Of a stretch of 5,137 bases of DNA, positions 1-5,137 are shown one piece after another. Location of the stretch: positions 1-5,137 of the forward strand of contig CAMPJV010000209.1 in NCBI GenBank assembly GCA_946886975.1. The letters are read 5' to 3'. The stretch's first letter is position 1, and each line of letters begins with the position of its first letter. Below the pieces are notes generated by a model. It was not told where the DNA came from. It did not search any database and saw only the letters and a list, made by a program, of their open reading frames with translations. Both the position numbers and the translations under genes were made by a program. Source of the DNA: an uncultured Taibaiella sp. Lineage in GTDB: Bacteria; Bacteroidota; Bacteroidia; Chitinophagales; Chitinophagaceae.

Positions 1-8
1 TTTTCAAC

Positions 9-122
9 ATGGCAGAAAAAAAAGCAGAAGATTTTTTTTTAGTCGTTGAAATTCTTTTTAATATTGTGTTAGGATTGTACTTACTAACCCATCCTTATAA
101 AAGTCCGGCAGATAAAAACTGA
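9..122 (+). CDS. possible 37-residue single-span membrane peptide
   Basis: An ATG opens a 37-codon frame ending in TGA. The predicted peptide starts with a charged stretch (MAEKKAED), continues with one hydrophobic segment at about residues 9-26 (FFLVVEILFNIVLGLYLL) long enough to cross a membrane, and ends in a polar tail (SPADKN). The stop codon lies in the loop of a strong terminator, which is where the end of a real transcription unit would be expected. The frame is also open for the two codons to the left, so this could instead be the C-terminus of a longer protein cut by the window edge. Against it: the frame contains a run of 8 A and a run of 9 T, so chance or a sequencing slip could create or destroy it. 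I do not recognise a family and propose no function. Confidence 0.35.
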   Translation: MAEKKAEDFFLVVEILFNIVLGLYLLTHPYKSPADKN

Positions 123-140
123 CCGGGCTTTTTCTTTTTT
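99..140 (+). terminator. rho-independent terminator
   Basis: The arm AAAAGTCCGG (99-108) pairs with CCGGGCTTTT (123-132), giving 10 base pairs with one T-G wobble around a 14-base loop. It is followed directly by a T-rich tract to position 140 with a single C interruption. This is the classic layout for + strand termination. It would end the transcript coming from the left, including the small frame at 9-122, and separate it from the rluE gene that follows. On the opposite strand the hairpin is followed by only a short T run, so reverse termination is less likely. Confidence 0.8.
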
Positions 141-187
141 AGTCTGTAACCTTTGCCAACAGCAGCTTTCAGCAAACACAGTTTTTT

Positions 188-775
188 ATGTTTCGCTATT
201 ACATCTTTTACAAACCTTTCCAGGTACTTTCTCAGTTTTCCAGGGAAGGAGATAAAAGAACATTGTCGGACTACTTTTCTTCTCTTTCTAAAGATATTTA
301 TCCGGTCGGGAGATTGGATTATGACAGTGAGGGTTTATTGCTGTTGACAAATGATAAGGGACTAAATCATCAATTGCTCGATCCGAAGTATAAACACGAG
401 AGGACGTATTGGGTGCAGGTGGAAGGAGAGATAACAGAAGAAGCGATAATGAATCTTAGTAAAGGTGTCCATATAAGTGTGGATGGGAAGAAACATTTTA
501 CAGCCCCGGCAGAGGTGAAGGTTTTTGTAGGTGCACCTGAAGTGCCGGATAGAAATCCGCCGATAAGATTCAGAAAGAGTATTCCGACGACCTGGATTTC
601 TTTAACACTAACAGAGGGGAAAAACAGGCAGGTAAGAAAGATGACTGCAGCGGTGGGATATCCCACTTTAAGATTGATCAGGTTTAGAATCGGGAGAATA
701 AACATCGGGGGAATTGAGCCGGGGTCTTTTAGGGAGTTACGTCCTGAAGAGAAAGACCTTTTACTTCAGAAATGA
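188..775 (+). CDS. rluE: 23S rRNA pseudouridine synthase, RluE type
   Basis: This 195-residue enzyme of the RsuA/RluB/RluE/RluF branch isomerises a uridine of 23S rRNA to pseudouridine; E. coli RluE acts on U2457 near the peptidyl transferase centre. The catalytic motif GRLDYDSEGLLLLTND starts at residue 41, with Asp44 as the expected nucleophile. The RluE-like block RNPPIRFRKSIPT is at 122-134 and the RNA-binding and catalytic-core block EGKNRQVRKMT at 143-153, followed by GYPTLRLIR. There is no N-terminal S4 domain, as in RluE and unlike RsuA or RluB. The ATG at 188 is chosen because YIFYKPFQVLSQF directly behind it matches the start of the family fold, and no ATG, GTG or TTG lies in frame between it and the upstream stop at 140-142. 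A T-run rather than a Shine-Dalgarno precedes it. The coding sequence is visibly richer in A+T than the genes to its right. The exact target base in this organism is inferred from the family. Confidence 0.93.
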   Translation: MFRYYIFYKPFQVLSQFSREGDKRTLSDYFSSLSKDIYPVGRLDYDSEGLLLLTNDKGLNHQLLDPKYKHERTYWVQVEGEITEEAIMNLSKGVHISVDGKKHFTAPAEVKVFVGAPEVPDRNPPIRFRKSIPTTWISLTLTEGKNRQVRKMTAAVGYPTLRLIRFRIGRINIGGIEPGSFRELRPEEKDLLLQK

Positions 776-931
776 CGAACGAGCGATTGGTATCTCTCTA
801 CCATCAGCCATAAGGAGGCTTTCTGAGTGACTACAAACCGGAACCTGGTTCTAAGTATCTTAAATTAGCTTTAAAATCTTAAGAAATCGGGATGAGCCAC
901 GCTGATAATTAGGCTTATTGGTGGGGAATCT
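776..931. other. intergenic stretch without a convincing gene
   Basis: No frame of useful length is open here on either strand, and I see no tRNA fold or T-tailed hairpin, so the rluE transcript has no obvious terminator. The stretch does hold small structures: TGGTA/TACCA arms around a 6-base loop at 788-803, a perfect Shine-Dalgarno-like AAGGAGG at 812-818, and the inverted repeat GAACC-T-GGTTC at 841-851. Two very short frames can be read (772-813 and 827-868), each 13 codons long, too short to call. It could be plain spacer, an adk leader region, or decayed coding sequence. Confidence 0.5.
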
Positions 932-939
932 TATTTTTG
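932..939 (+). promoter_or_regulatory. candidate Bacteroidota -7 box ahead of adk
   Basis: TATTTTTG fits the Bacteroidota housekeeping -7 consensus TAnnTTTG at every fixed base and lies 23 bases before the adk ATG. Transcription would then start a few bases downstream and leave a short leader. No TTG or TTTG sits at the usual 19-21 base distance upstream, so the -33 element is missing or weak. The site would serve the adk-obg-rhodanese operon. Confidence 0.4.
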
Positions 940-962
940 TGCGGTTAACTTTATTCAATATT

Positions 963-1544
963 ATGTTTAATCTCATACTGTTTGGTCCGCCGGGAAGTGG
1001 CAAAGGCACACAATCCGTAAACATTGTAACCACCTACCAGCTTCAGCACATCTCTACAGGAGACCTGCTGAGGGAAGAGGTGAGCAGGAAGTCTCCGCTT
1101 GGCGTAGAAGCAAGAAAGTATATGGACCAGGGATTGCTAGTGCCGGACGAAGTGGTGATCGGCATGATCAGCAGTAAGATAGATGAGACACCAGACGCTC
1201 GAGGGTTTATTTTTGACGGCTTTCCAAGGACGAAGGCACAGGCTGAGGCGCTTGACAAACTGCTGGAGTTTAAGAATACCGAAATAGACCTGGTCCTTGC
1301 CATGGAAGTACCGGAGACGGAACTGATCCGCAGGCTGGTGGGAAGAGGAGAAACATCGGGGCGTAGTGACGACACTGAGGAGGTGATTGTAAAGAGGATA
1401 AAGGAATACCATAATAAGACAGAGCAGGTTGCATCTCACTACAACGCACAGGGAAAACTGGAGCGGATAAAGGGGGATGGCAATATTGATGATACATTTA
1501 AACTCCTGAGCAAAGAGATCGACAAGTATTTGTTACCAGCATAA
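963..1544 (+). CDS. adk: adenylate kinase
   Basis: This cytoplasmic enzyme of 193 residues interconverts ATP + AMP and 2 ADP and sets the adenylate balance. The P-loop GPPGSGKGT is at residues 9-17 of the chain, next to the N-terminus as usual. STGDLLR (31-37) belongs to the AMP-binding part, DGFPRT (85-90) is the family signature, and the LID region is the short form RLVGRGETSGRSDD (124-137) with no zinc-binding cysteines. The LID arginines and aspartates expected for catalysis are present. The frame extends upstream to a TTG at 918, but the ATG at 963 is preferred because FNLILFGPPGSGKGT then begins exactly where adenylate kinases begin, and the candidate promoter falls inside the longer version. 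Its TAA stop is followed without a gap by the GTG of obg, so the two are surely co-transcribed and probably translationally coupled. Confidence 0.97.
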   Translation: MFNLILFGPPGSGKGTQSVNIVTTYQLQHISTGDLLREEVSRKSPLGVEARKYMDQGLLVPDEVVIGMISSKIDETPDARGFIFDGFPRTKAQAEALDKLLEFKNTEIDLVLAMEVPETELIRRLVGRGETSGRSDDTEEVIVKRIKEYHNKTEQVASHYNAQGKLERIKGDGNIDDTFKLLSKEIDKYLLPA

Positions 1545-2540
1545 GTGGAGAGAGGGAATTTTGTTGACTATATAAGGATATTCTGCCGATCAGGGAAAGG
1601 TGGTGCAGGAAGTGTGCACTTTGCACGTACTAAATTTAACCCGCAAGCGGGACCAGACGGCGGAGACGGAGGGCGGGGAGGTCATATCATCTTAAGGGGA
1701 AATGCCCAACTCTGGACATTGCTCCATCTTCGATACTATAAGAATGTTCATGCCGACAATGGCGGCAACGGAAGTAAGAACAACTGTACCGGCAAGGACG
1801 GTGAGGATGTGATCATAGAAGTGCCTCTCGGAACTATAGCGAAGGATGAAGAAACCGGAGAAGTGGAGGCCGAAGTACTGGAGGACGGACAGGAAGTGAT
1901 ATGGCTGCCCGGTGGAAGAGGAGGACTAGGCAATATAAACTTCAAGACGGCAACTAACCAGGTGCCTGAACATGCCCAGCCGGGAGAGCCAGGAATAGAG
2001 GGATACAAACTCCTCGAACTAAAGATACTTGCGGATGTGGGGCTGGTTGGCTTCCCAAATGCAGGTAAGTCTACCCTGTTATCAGTAGTGAGTGCGGCCA
2101 AGCCTAAGATAGCCAACTATGCATTTACTACCCTGACACCTAACCTGGGGATCGTTTCTTATAAGGAGGACAAGTCATTCTGTATGGCTGACCTTCCCGG
2201 GATTATAGAAGGAGCGGCTGAGGGAAAGGGATTAGGACACAGATTCCTCAGGCATATAGAAAGGAACGCTGTACTGCTCTTTATGATTCCTGCGGATAGT
2301 GCGGACCATGGGAAAGAGTTTCAAATCTTATACAACGAACTAGAGCAATTCAACCCTGAGCTTCTGCACAAGAAGATGATCATCGCAATAAGCAAGAGCG
2401 ATATGCTGGACGATGAGCTGAAAAGAGAGATCGGCGCTACATTGCCACCTAACATTCCTTATACCTTCATTTCTTCCGCAGCTAATCAAGGAATAGATAA
2501 ACTGAAGGATATGCTTTGGAAGGCTCTTACCGAGGCATAA
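1545..2540 (+). CDS. obgE: Obg family GTPase (ribosome assembly)
   Basis: This 331-residue GTPase of the Obg/CgtA family acts in late 50S subunit assembly and in growth and stress control. Residues 1 to about 158 form the glycine-rich Obg domain ([34 protein letters not shown]). The G domain follows: G1 GFPNAGKS at 169-176, the G2 threonines at 195-196 in FTTLTPN, G3 DLPG at 216-219, G4 SKSD at 283-286 in place of the common NKxD, and G5 SSAA at 310-313. The protein ends about 20 residues after G5, so the C-terminal domain found in E. coli or Bacillus Obg is absent, and so is the acidic tail I recall from Bacteroides. The start is GTG. No better start is in frame, and [19 protein letters not shown] aligns with the expected N-terminus. 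It lies between adk, with zero spacing, and a rhodanese gene 9 bases downstream. Confidence 0.96.
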   Translation: MERGNFVDYIRIFCRSGKGGAGSVHFARTKFNPQAGPDGGDGGRGGHIILRGNAQLWTLLHLRYYKNVHADNGGNGSKNNCTGKDGEDVIIEVPLGTIAKDEETGEVEAEVLEDGQEVIWLPGGRGGLGNINFKTATNQVPEHAQPGEPGIEGYKLLELKILADVGLVGFPNAGKSTLLSVVSAAKPKIANYAFTTLTPNLGIVSYKEDKSFCMADLPGIIEGAAEGKGLGHRFLRHIERNAVLLFMIPADSADHGKEFQILYNELEQFNPELLHKKMIIAISKSDMLDDELKREIGATLPPNIPYTFISSAANQGIDKLKDMLWKALTEA

Positions 2541-2549
2541 TACAATCTG

Positions 2550-2846
2550 ATGAAAAGCATTTCTGCCGCCCAGCTGAAAGAATGGATGGACCTGAACAAG
2601 GAATTTGCGCTCGTGGACGTAAGGGAAGGGTACGAGCGGGAAGATTATAACATTGGCGGTATCCACATACCACTGGGGGAGGTGATGGAGCGGAGAGCGG
2701 AAATTAGCAAGGAGAGGCCAGTGGTGGTGTATTGTGCGAAGGGCATAAGGAGTGGCATAGTGATCCAAAGGCTTGAATCTTTGGGATTTCAGAACCTGAT
2801 CAATTTATCTGGCGGCATGAAGGCCTGGAAGGGCTTGTATGGCTAG
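2550..2846 (+). CDS. single-domain rhodanese (sulfurtransferase)
   Basis: This 98-residue protein is one complete rhodanese domain similar in size to GlpE or PspE. Such proteins move sulfane sulfur via a persulfide on the active-site cysteine. The motif LVDVRE is at 21-26, GGIHIPLGE at 36-44, the active-site loop CAKGIRS at 62-68 with Cys62, and the closing motif LSGGMKAW at 86-93. The six-residue loop fits sulfurtransferases rather than Cdc25-type phosphatases, which have a longer loop. There is no signal peptide or membrane segment, so it should be cytoplasmic. It starts with ATG 9 bases after obg and is probably the last gene of the adk-obg operon. The sulfur donor and acceptor cannot be told; no thiamine, molybdopterin or tRNA-thiolation gene is next to it. 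Its stop codon overlaps that of the convergent LD-carboxypeptidase gene. Confidence 0.92.
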   Translation: MKSISAAQLKEWMDLNKEFALVDVREGYEREDYNIGGIHIPLGEVMERRAEISKERPVVVYCAKGIRSGIVIQRLESLGFQNLINLSGGMKAWKGLYG

Positions 2847-3763
2847 GTGTGTTGCCTTAGTATCTCCAGGTGAGCGCCCTGATCTGTTACAATCAGCTTA
2901 TGCTGCATACCTAAGGTAAGCGTATAGTTTATATCCTGGTGGCCGCAAGGGAAGCCGAAGCAAACAGGGTAGTCATAGTCTTTGACCTTTTCCCATATTA
3001 TTTCTTCCACGGTTTGGCCAAAGGGGCGCTCGGTATCCTGCATGTCTGTAAATCCACCGACTATGAGACCTTTTAGCTGATCAAATTTTCCCGCACGCTT
3101 TAGATTCAGCAGGAGACGGTCTACATTATACAAGTACTCTCCTATGTCTTCTATAAAGAGAATCTTTCCATCGGTATTAACCTCCGAGGATGAACCGGTG
3201 AGATGGGCAAGCATGGCCAGGTTTCCACCGGTTAGAATACCTTCTGCTTTTCCGTCTCTATTGTATTGCGAGGGCTCAGTGTGATAATGTAAAGACTCGC
3301 CGAAAAGGGCTGCGTAGAAGTTCTTGATGTGATCTGAGTTTGCCGTATCGGGAGAGAAAGCGGAACCCATGGGACTGTGCAGGGTTGGAATACCTGACTG
3401 AGCGTGGATGTGATTGTGCAGCACAGTAATATCACTGAAGCCGCAGATCCATTTTGGCTTTCTATTGAAGAAGGAGAAATCTACCTGGTCAATGATGCGG
3501 CTAAGGCCGTAGCCTCCGCGGCCCATAAGTATAGCATCGAGGTCGGGATCATCCAGCATGTTCTGGAGGTCGGTGAGCCGGGCTGCATCATTGCCTGAAA
3601 AATAGTGATGTTCCGAACCTACAGTTGCGCCAATCTTTACCCGGAAACCCCACAGCTCCAGCAACTGCTTTGCATAAGCCACCCTGTCGACTGATACGTA
3701 GCCGGAAGGACACGTGATTCCAATGGTTGAACCCTTCTGGAGGTAGGGAGGGTGCTGTATCAT
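2843..3763 (-). CDS. ldcA: LD-carboxypeptidase, peptidase family S66
   Basis: This 306-residue cytoplasmic serine peptidase of the LdcA family removes the terminal D-alanine from L,D-linked murein tetrapeptides during peptidoglycan recycling. The triad expected for S66 is visible: Ser110 in GFSD, Glu205 in FIEDIGE and His275 in FPCGH. Other family marks are GRGGYG at 81-86, near the nucleophile region, and the block SPMGSAF at 130-136. The length is normal and there is no signal peptide. Some S66 members act on other substrates, such as microcin C (MccF type). The plain housekeeping setting and the absence of any bacteriocin gene favour the recycling role, but sequence alone does not settle it. 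The ATG lies 3 bases after the Rieske gene stop, so it is the last gene of the dtd-tadA-Rieske unit. Its TAG stop shares bases with that of the rhodanese gene on the other strand. Confidence 0.93.
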   Translation of the reverse strand: MIQHPPYLQKGSTIGITCPSGYVSVDRVAYAKQLLELWGFRVKIGATVGSEHHYFSGNDAARLTDLQNMLDDPDLDAILMGRGGYGLSRIIDQVDFSFFNRKPKWICGFSDITVLHNHIHAQSGIPTLHSPMGSAFSPDTANSDHIKNFYAALFGESLHYHTEPSQYNRDGKAEGILTGGNLAMLAHLTGSSSEVNTDGKILFIEDIGEYLYNVDRLLLNLKRAGKFDQLKGLIVGGFTDMQDTERPFGQTVEEIIWEKVKDYDYPVCFGFPCGHQDINYTLTLGMQHKLIVTDQGAHLEILRQHT

Positions 3764-3766
3764 TCT

Positions 3767-4090
3767 CTAAGCGATTAATCCGATGTAAATATAACCATCA
3801 CGAATTTCAAGAGGGTAGGTCTTCAACTTATAGCCTTCGCCGCTTGTGTTTCTGCCGTTGGCAGGATCGAAGCGATAGCTGTGGAGGGGGCATACAATGC
3901 GCCCCTGGGCATCTATCCATCCCTCGCAAAGGCTTGCGCTCTGGTGAGGACAAGTGGCAGCGAACGCATAGATGCTTCCTTCCTTCTTTATCAGACCTAC
4001 TTTCTTCTGCCCGACTTCTACCTCTTGCATCTTCAGCTCCTCTAATTGTGACGCTGTTACCGAATCTACCTTGAGCCAGCTGTATATCAT
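3767..4090 (-). CDS. small Rieske [2Fe-2S] ferredoxin
   Basis: This soluble Rieske protein of 107 residues carries one [2Fe-2S] cluster and transfers electrons. The ligands are Cys47 and His49 (CPH) and, 17 residues on, Cys67 and His70 (CPLH). The following SYRFD is typical of Rieske ferredoxins such as those of oxygenase systems and of NirD-like subunits. The extra disulfide cysteines of the cytochrome bc1-type Rieske protein are missing, and there is no membrane anchor or Tat signal. The frame runs upstream to 4135, but the ATG at 4090 is preferred: it starts just before SWLKV, as expected for the family, and lies 2 bases after the tadA stop, whereas the longer form would overlap tadA by 43 bases. 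No oxygenase, reductase or nitrite reductase gene is in the window, so the partner is unknown. Domain assignment is secure; the physiological role is not. Confidence 0.9.
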   Translation of the reverse strand: MIYSWLKVDSVTASQLEELKMQEVEVGQKKVGLIKKEGSIYAFAATCPHQSASLCEGWIDAQGRIVCPLHSYRFDPANGRNTSGEGYKLKTYPLEIRDGYIYIGLIA

Positions 4091-4092
4091 TG

Positions 4093-4596
4093 CTATCTTC
4101 TTGCCTGGAAAAAGTCTTTCATGAGCTGGGCACATTCATCAGCAAGTATGCCATAGGAGAGACTGGTCTTCGGGTGGAAGGGAGCTTTTTCAGAACCGCC
4201 CGCATTCGGGGAGGACACGTACTTTCTATAGCCATTCTTTTCGTCCGAAGCGCCGTATACTACCCTGCCTATCTTGCTCCAATAAAGAGCTCCGCTGCAC
4301 ATAAGGCAGGGCTCTACTGTGACATATATTGTGGCCTCAGGAAGGTACTTACTGCCGACCTGGTTGAAAGCTGCGGTGATAGCTATCATCTCGGCGTGAG
4401 CGGTGCTGTCGTTGAGTTGCTCGACCTGGTTGTGACCCCGGGCGATGATCTTATTGTCCCATACTACTACGGCGCCGACCGGTACCTCGCCAGAGTCGTA
4501 GGCAAGCCGGGCCTGACGGAGGGCTTCCTTCATAAAGCGAATGTCGAAGTCTTTTGCAGTGGGAGGTACGGAAGAGCCGTTATCGTTGTAAGACAT
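4093..4596 (-). CDS. tadA: tRNA-specific adenosine deaminase
   Basis: This 167-residue zinc enzyme deaminates adenosine 34 of tRNA-Arg(ACG) to inosine, widening wobble decoding of arginine codons. The deaminase core is complete: HAE at 67-69 gives zinc ligand His67 and catalytic Glu69, and PCLMC at 96-100 gives ligands Cys97 and Cys100. GEVPVGAVVV (36-45), RVVYGASDEKNG (111-122) and the C-terminal GILADECAQLMKDFF (149-163) are TadA-like and separate it from cytidine or guanine deaminases. The open frame extends to 4686 over the end of dtd, but the ATG at 4596 is chosen. The upstream extension is unlike TadA, and the chosen form already has about 10 more N-terminal residues than E. coli TadA. 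It lies 46 bases after dtd and 2 bases before the Rieske gene. Confidence 0.94.
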   Translation of the reverse strand: MSYNDNGSSVPPTAKDFDIRFMKEALRQARLAYDSGEVPVGAVVVWDNKIIARGHNQVEQLNDSTAHAEMIAITAAFNQVGSKYLPEATIYVTVEPCLMCSGALYWSKIGRVVYGASDEKNGYRKYVSSPNAGGSEKAPFHPKTSLSYGILADECAQLMKDFFQARR

Positions 4597-4608
4597 AATG
4601 CGGTGCGG

Positions 4609-4616
4609 CAAAAGTA
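4609..4616 (-). promoter_or_regulatory. candidate internal -7 box ahead of tadA
   Basis: Read on the - strand this is TACTTTTG, a full match to the Bacteroidota -7 consensus TAnnTTTG, in the 46-base gap between dtd and tadA and 12 bases before the tadA ATG. No -33 TTG lies at the expected distance. If used, it would give tadA, the Rieske gene and ldcA a start of their own with a very short leader. Chance is possible. Confidence 0.28.
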
Positions 4617-4642
4617 AGAGGAATAGTTGGAGTGCGGGGTTG

Positions 4643-5095
4643 CTAAGCGGGGTCTTTGCTATCCATGATGATGGTGACGGGGCCATCGTTGACGAGGGAG
4701 ACTTTCATATCAGCGCCGAATTCGCCGGTGGCGACCGGCTTCCCAAGGGTGGCAGATAGCTGCTGAACAAAATGCTCGTATAAAGGAACGGCCTGCTCGG
4801 GACGGGCTGCACGGATGAAGGAGGGACGATTGCCCTTCTTATAAGAGGCGTGAAGGGTGAACTGGCTTACAACAAGGATCTCTCCATTTACATCCTTAAT
4901 GTCCTTATTCATCAGGCCGGCTCCATCGGAGAACACACGGAGCTGGGAGATCTTCCTTACCAGCCATTCGACATCTGCGGTGGTATCTTCAGTTTCGATG
5001 CCGAGGAGTATCATAAAACCGGTTCCGATGGCGGCTGTGAGATTGCCGCTTATAGCAACGCTGGCGGTGGAAACCCTTTGGATGACGGTGCGCAT
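4643..5095 (-). CDS. dtd: D-aminoacyl-tRNA deacylase
   Basis: This 150-residue DTD1-type enzyme hydrolyses D-aminoacyl-tRNAs (and glycine mischarged on tRNA-Ala), keeping D-amino acids out of protein. The start MRTVIQRVS is that of the family. SQFTL is at 77-81, with Thr80 at the position usually discussed for catalysis, and the Gly-cisPro motif NDGPVT is at 136-141. The pair SQxT and NxGPVT marks canonical DTD rather than the animal-type ATD variant. The length matches the usual 145-150 residues. The frame can be extended upstream to a TTG at 5131, but the ATG at 5095 fits the conserved N-terminus. It is the first gene of the leftward unit that continues with tadA, 46 bases away. A promoter-like sequence sits immediately upstream. 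Confidence 0.96.
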   Translation of the reverse strand: MRTVIQRVSTASVAISGNLTAAIGTGFMILLGIETEDTTADVEWLVRKISQLRVFSDGAGLMNKDIKDVNGEILVVSQFTLHASYKKGNRPSFIRAARPEQAVPLYEHFVQQLSATLGKPVATGEFGADMKVSLVNDGPVTIIMDSKDPA

Positions 5096-5100
5096 AGATG

Positions 5101-5131
5101 CAAAGATTGAGAACTGTGGTTCAATTTTCAA
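5101..5131 (-). promoter_or_regulatory. candidate dtd promoter (-33/-7)
   Basis: On the - strand a TTG (5131-5129) is followed after 20 bases by AATCTTTG (5108-5101). The second element matches TAnnTTTG except for the first T, and the spacing is right for a Bacteroidota -33/-7 pair. The box ends only 5 bases before the dtd ATG, so the transcript would be leaderless or nearly so. That makes the call weak; the true promoter may lie beyond the window edge. Confidence 0.28.
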
Positions 5132-5137
5132 CTTTGT

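Noticed and set aside
16..40. The 8-A run, a short spacer and the 9-T run as a terminator
   Set aside because: The stem would be A-T only, with no G-C pairs to stall polymerase; the hairpin at 99-132 is the real candidate.
147..155. TAACCTTTG as a -7 box for rluE
   Set aside because: There are three bases rather than two between TA and TTTG, and no TTG lies at -33; too weak to list, though it is the closest match in that gap.
841..851. GAACC-T-GGTTC inverted repeat as an operator
   Set aside because: It is a single short palindrome more than 100 bases from the adk start, with no second copy and no regulator gene in the window.
918..962. A longer adenylate kinase starting at TTG 918
   Set aside because: The extra 15 residues do not belong to the family N-terminus, and the best -7 box lies inside this stretch; ATG 963 is better.
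1748..2116. A 122-codon frame on the - strand within obg
   Set aside because: The translation is proline- and serine-rich, as expected from the reverse of a glycine-rich coding region, and Obg on the + strand is unambiguous.
4091..4135. A longer Rieske protein starting at 4135
   Set aside because: It would overlap the end of tadA by 43 bases and adds residues outside the domain; ATG 4090 gives a 2-base operon gap.
4090..4617. A 175-codon frame on the + strand across tadA
   Set aside because: It is antisense to a TadA with complete zinc and catalytic residues, and its translation shows no recognisable domain; it is a shadow frame.
4597..4686. A longer TadA starting at 4686
   Set aside because: The first 30 residues overlap dtd in another frame and have no TadA-like character; ATG 4596 fits better.

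Overview
The window looks like ordinary chromosome of a Bacteroidota bacterium, most likely in or near the Chitinophagaceae. Three things point there: the Obg protein closely resembles remembered Bacteroidota Obg sequences (for example the start of its N-terminal domain and the SKSD form of the G4 motif); most starts lack a Shine-Dalgarno sequence; and several promoter-like sites fit the Bacteroidota -7 box TAnnTTTG. The genus is an inference, since no search could be run.

Left part, + strand. A possible 37-codon membrane peptide gene (9-122) ends inside a strong rho-independent terminator (99-140). A 23S rRNA pseudouridine synthase of the RluE type follows (188-775). The 187-base gap 776-962 has no convincing gene, only a good -7 box just ahead of the next unit. 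Then comes a tight + strand operon: adenylate kinase (963-1544), the ribosome-assembly GTPase Obg (1545-2540, GTG start directly abutting the adk stop) and a single-domain rhodanese (2550-2846).

Right part, - strand. A compact four-gene unit reads leftward: D-aminoacyl-tRNA deacylase dtd (5095-4643), tRNA adenosine deaminase tadA (4596-4093), a small Rieske ferredoxin (4090-3767) and a family S66 LD-carboxypeptidase (3763-2843). The last three genes are 2 and 3 bases apart. The two operons converge so tightly that their stop codons overlap in the palindrome CTAG (2843-2846), leaving no room for a terminator between them.

Most genes serve translation: rRNA modification, 50S assembly, tRNA wobble editing and removal of D-amino acids from tRNA. 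Adenylate kinase supplies nucleotide balance and the LD-carboxypeptidase serves peptidoglycan recycling. The two least explained members are the Rieske ferredoxin, which has no visible redox partner, and the rhodanese. Six of the seven main proteins have recognisable catalytic residues and the Rieske protein has all four cluster ligands; none looks broken. I found no tRNA, rRNA, CRISPR array, insertion sequence, phage gene or clear sign of recent transfer, and no evidence of a new multi-gene system. The points worth a second look are modest ones about gene boundaries, the end peptide and the orphan Rieske protein.
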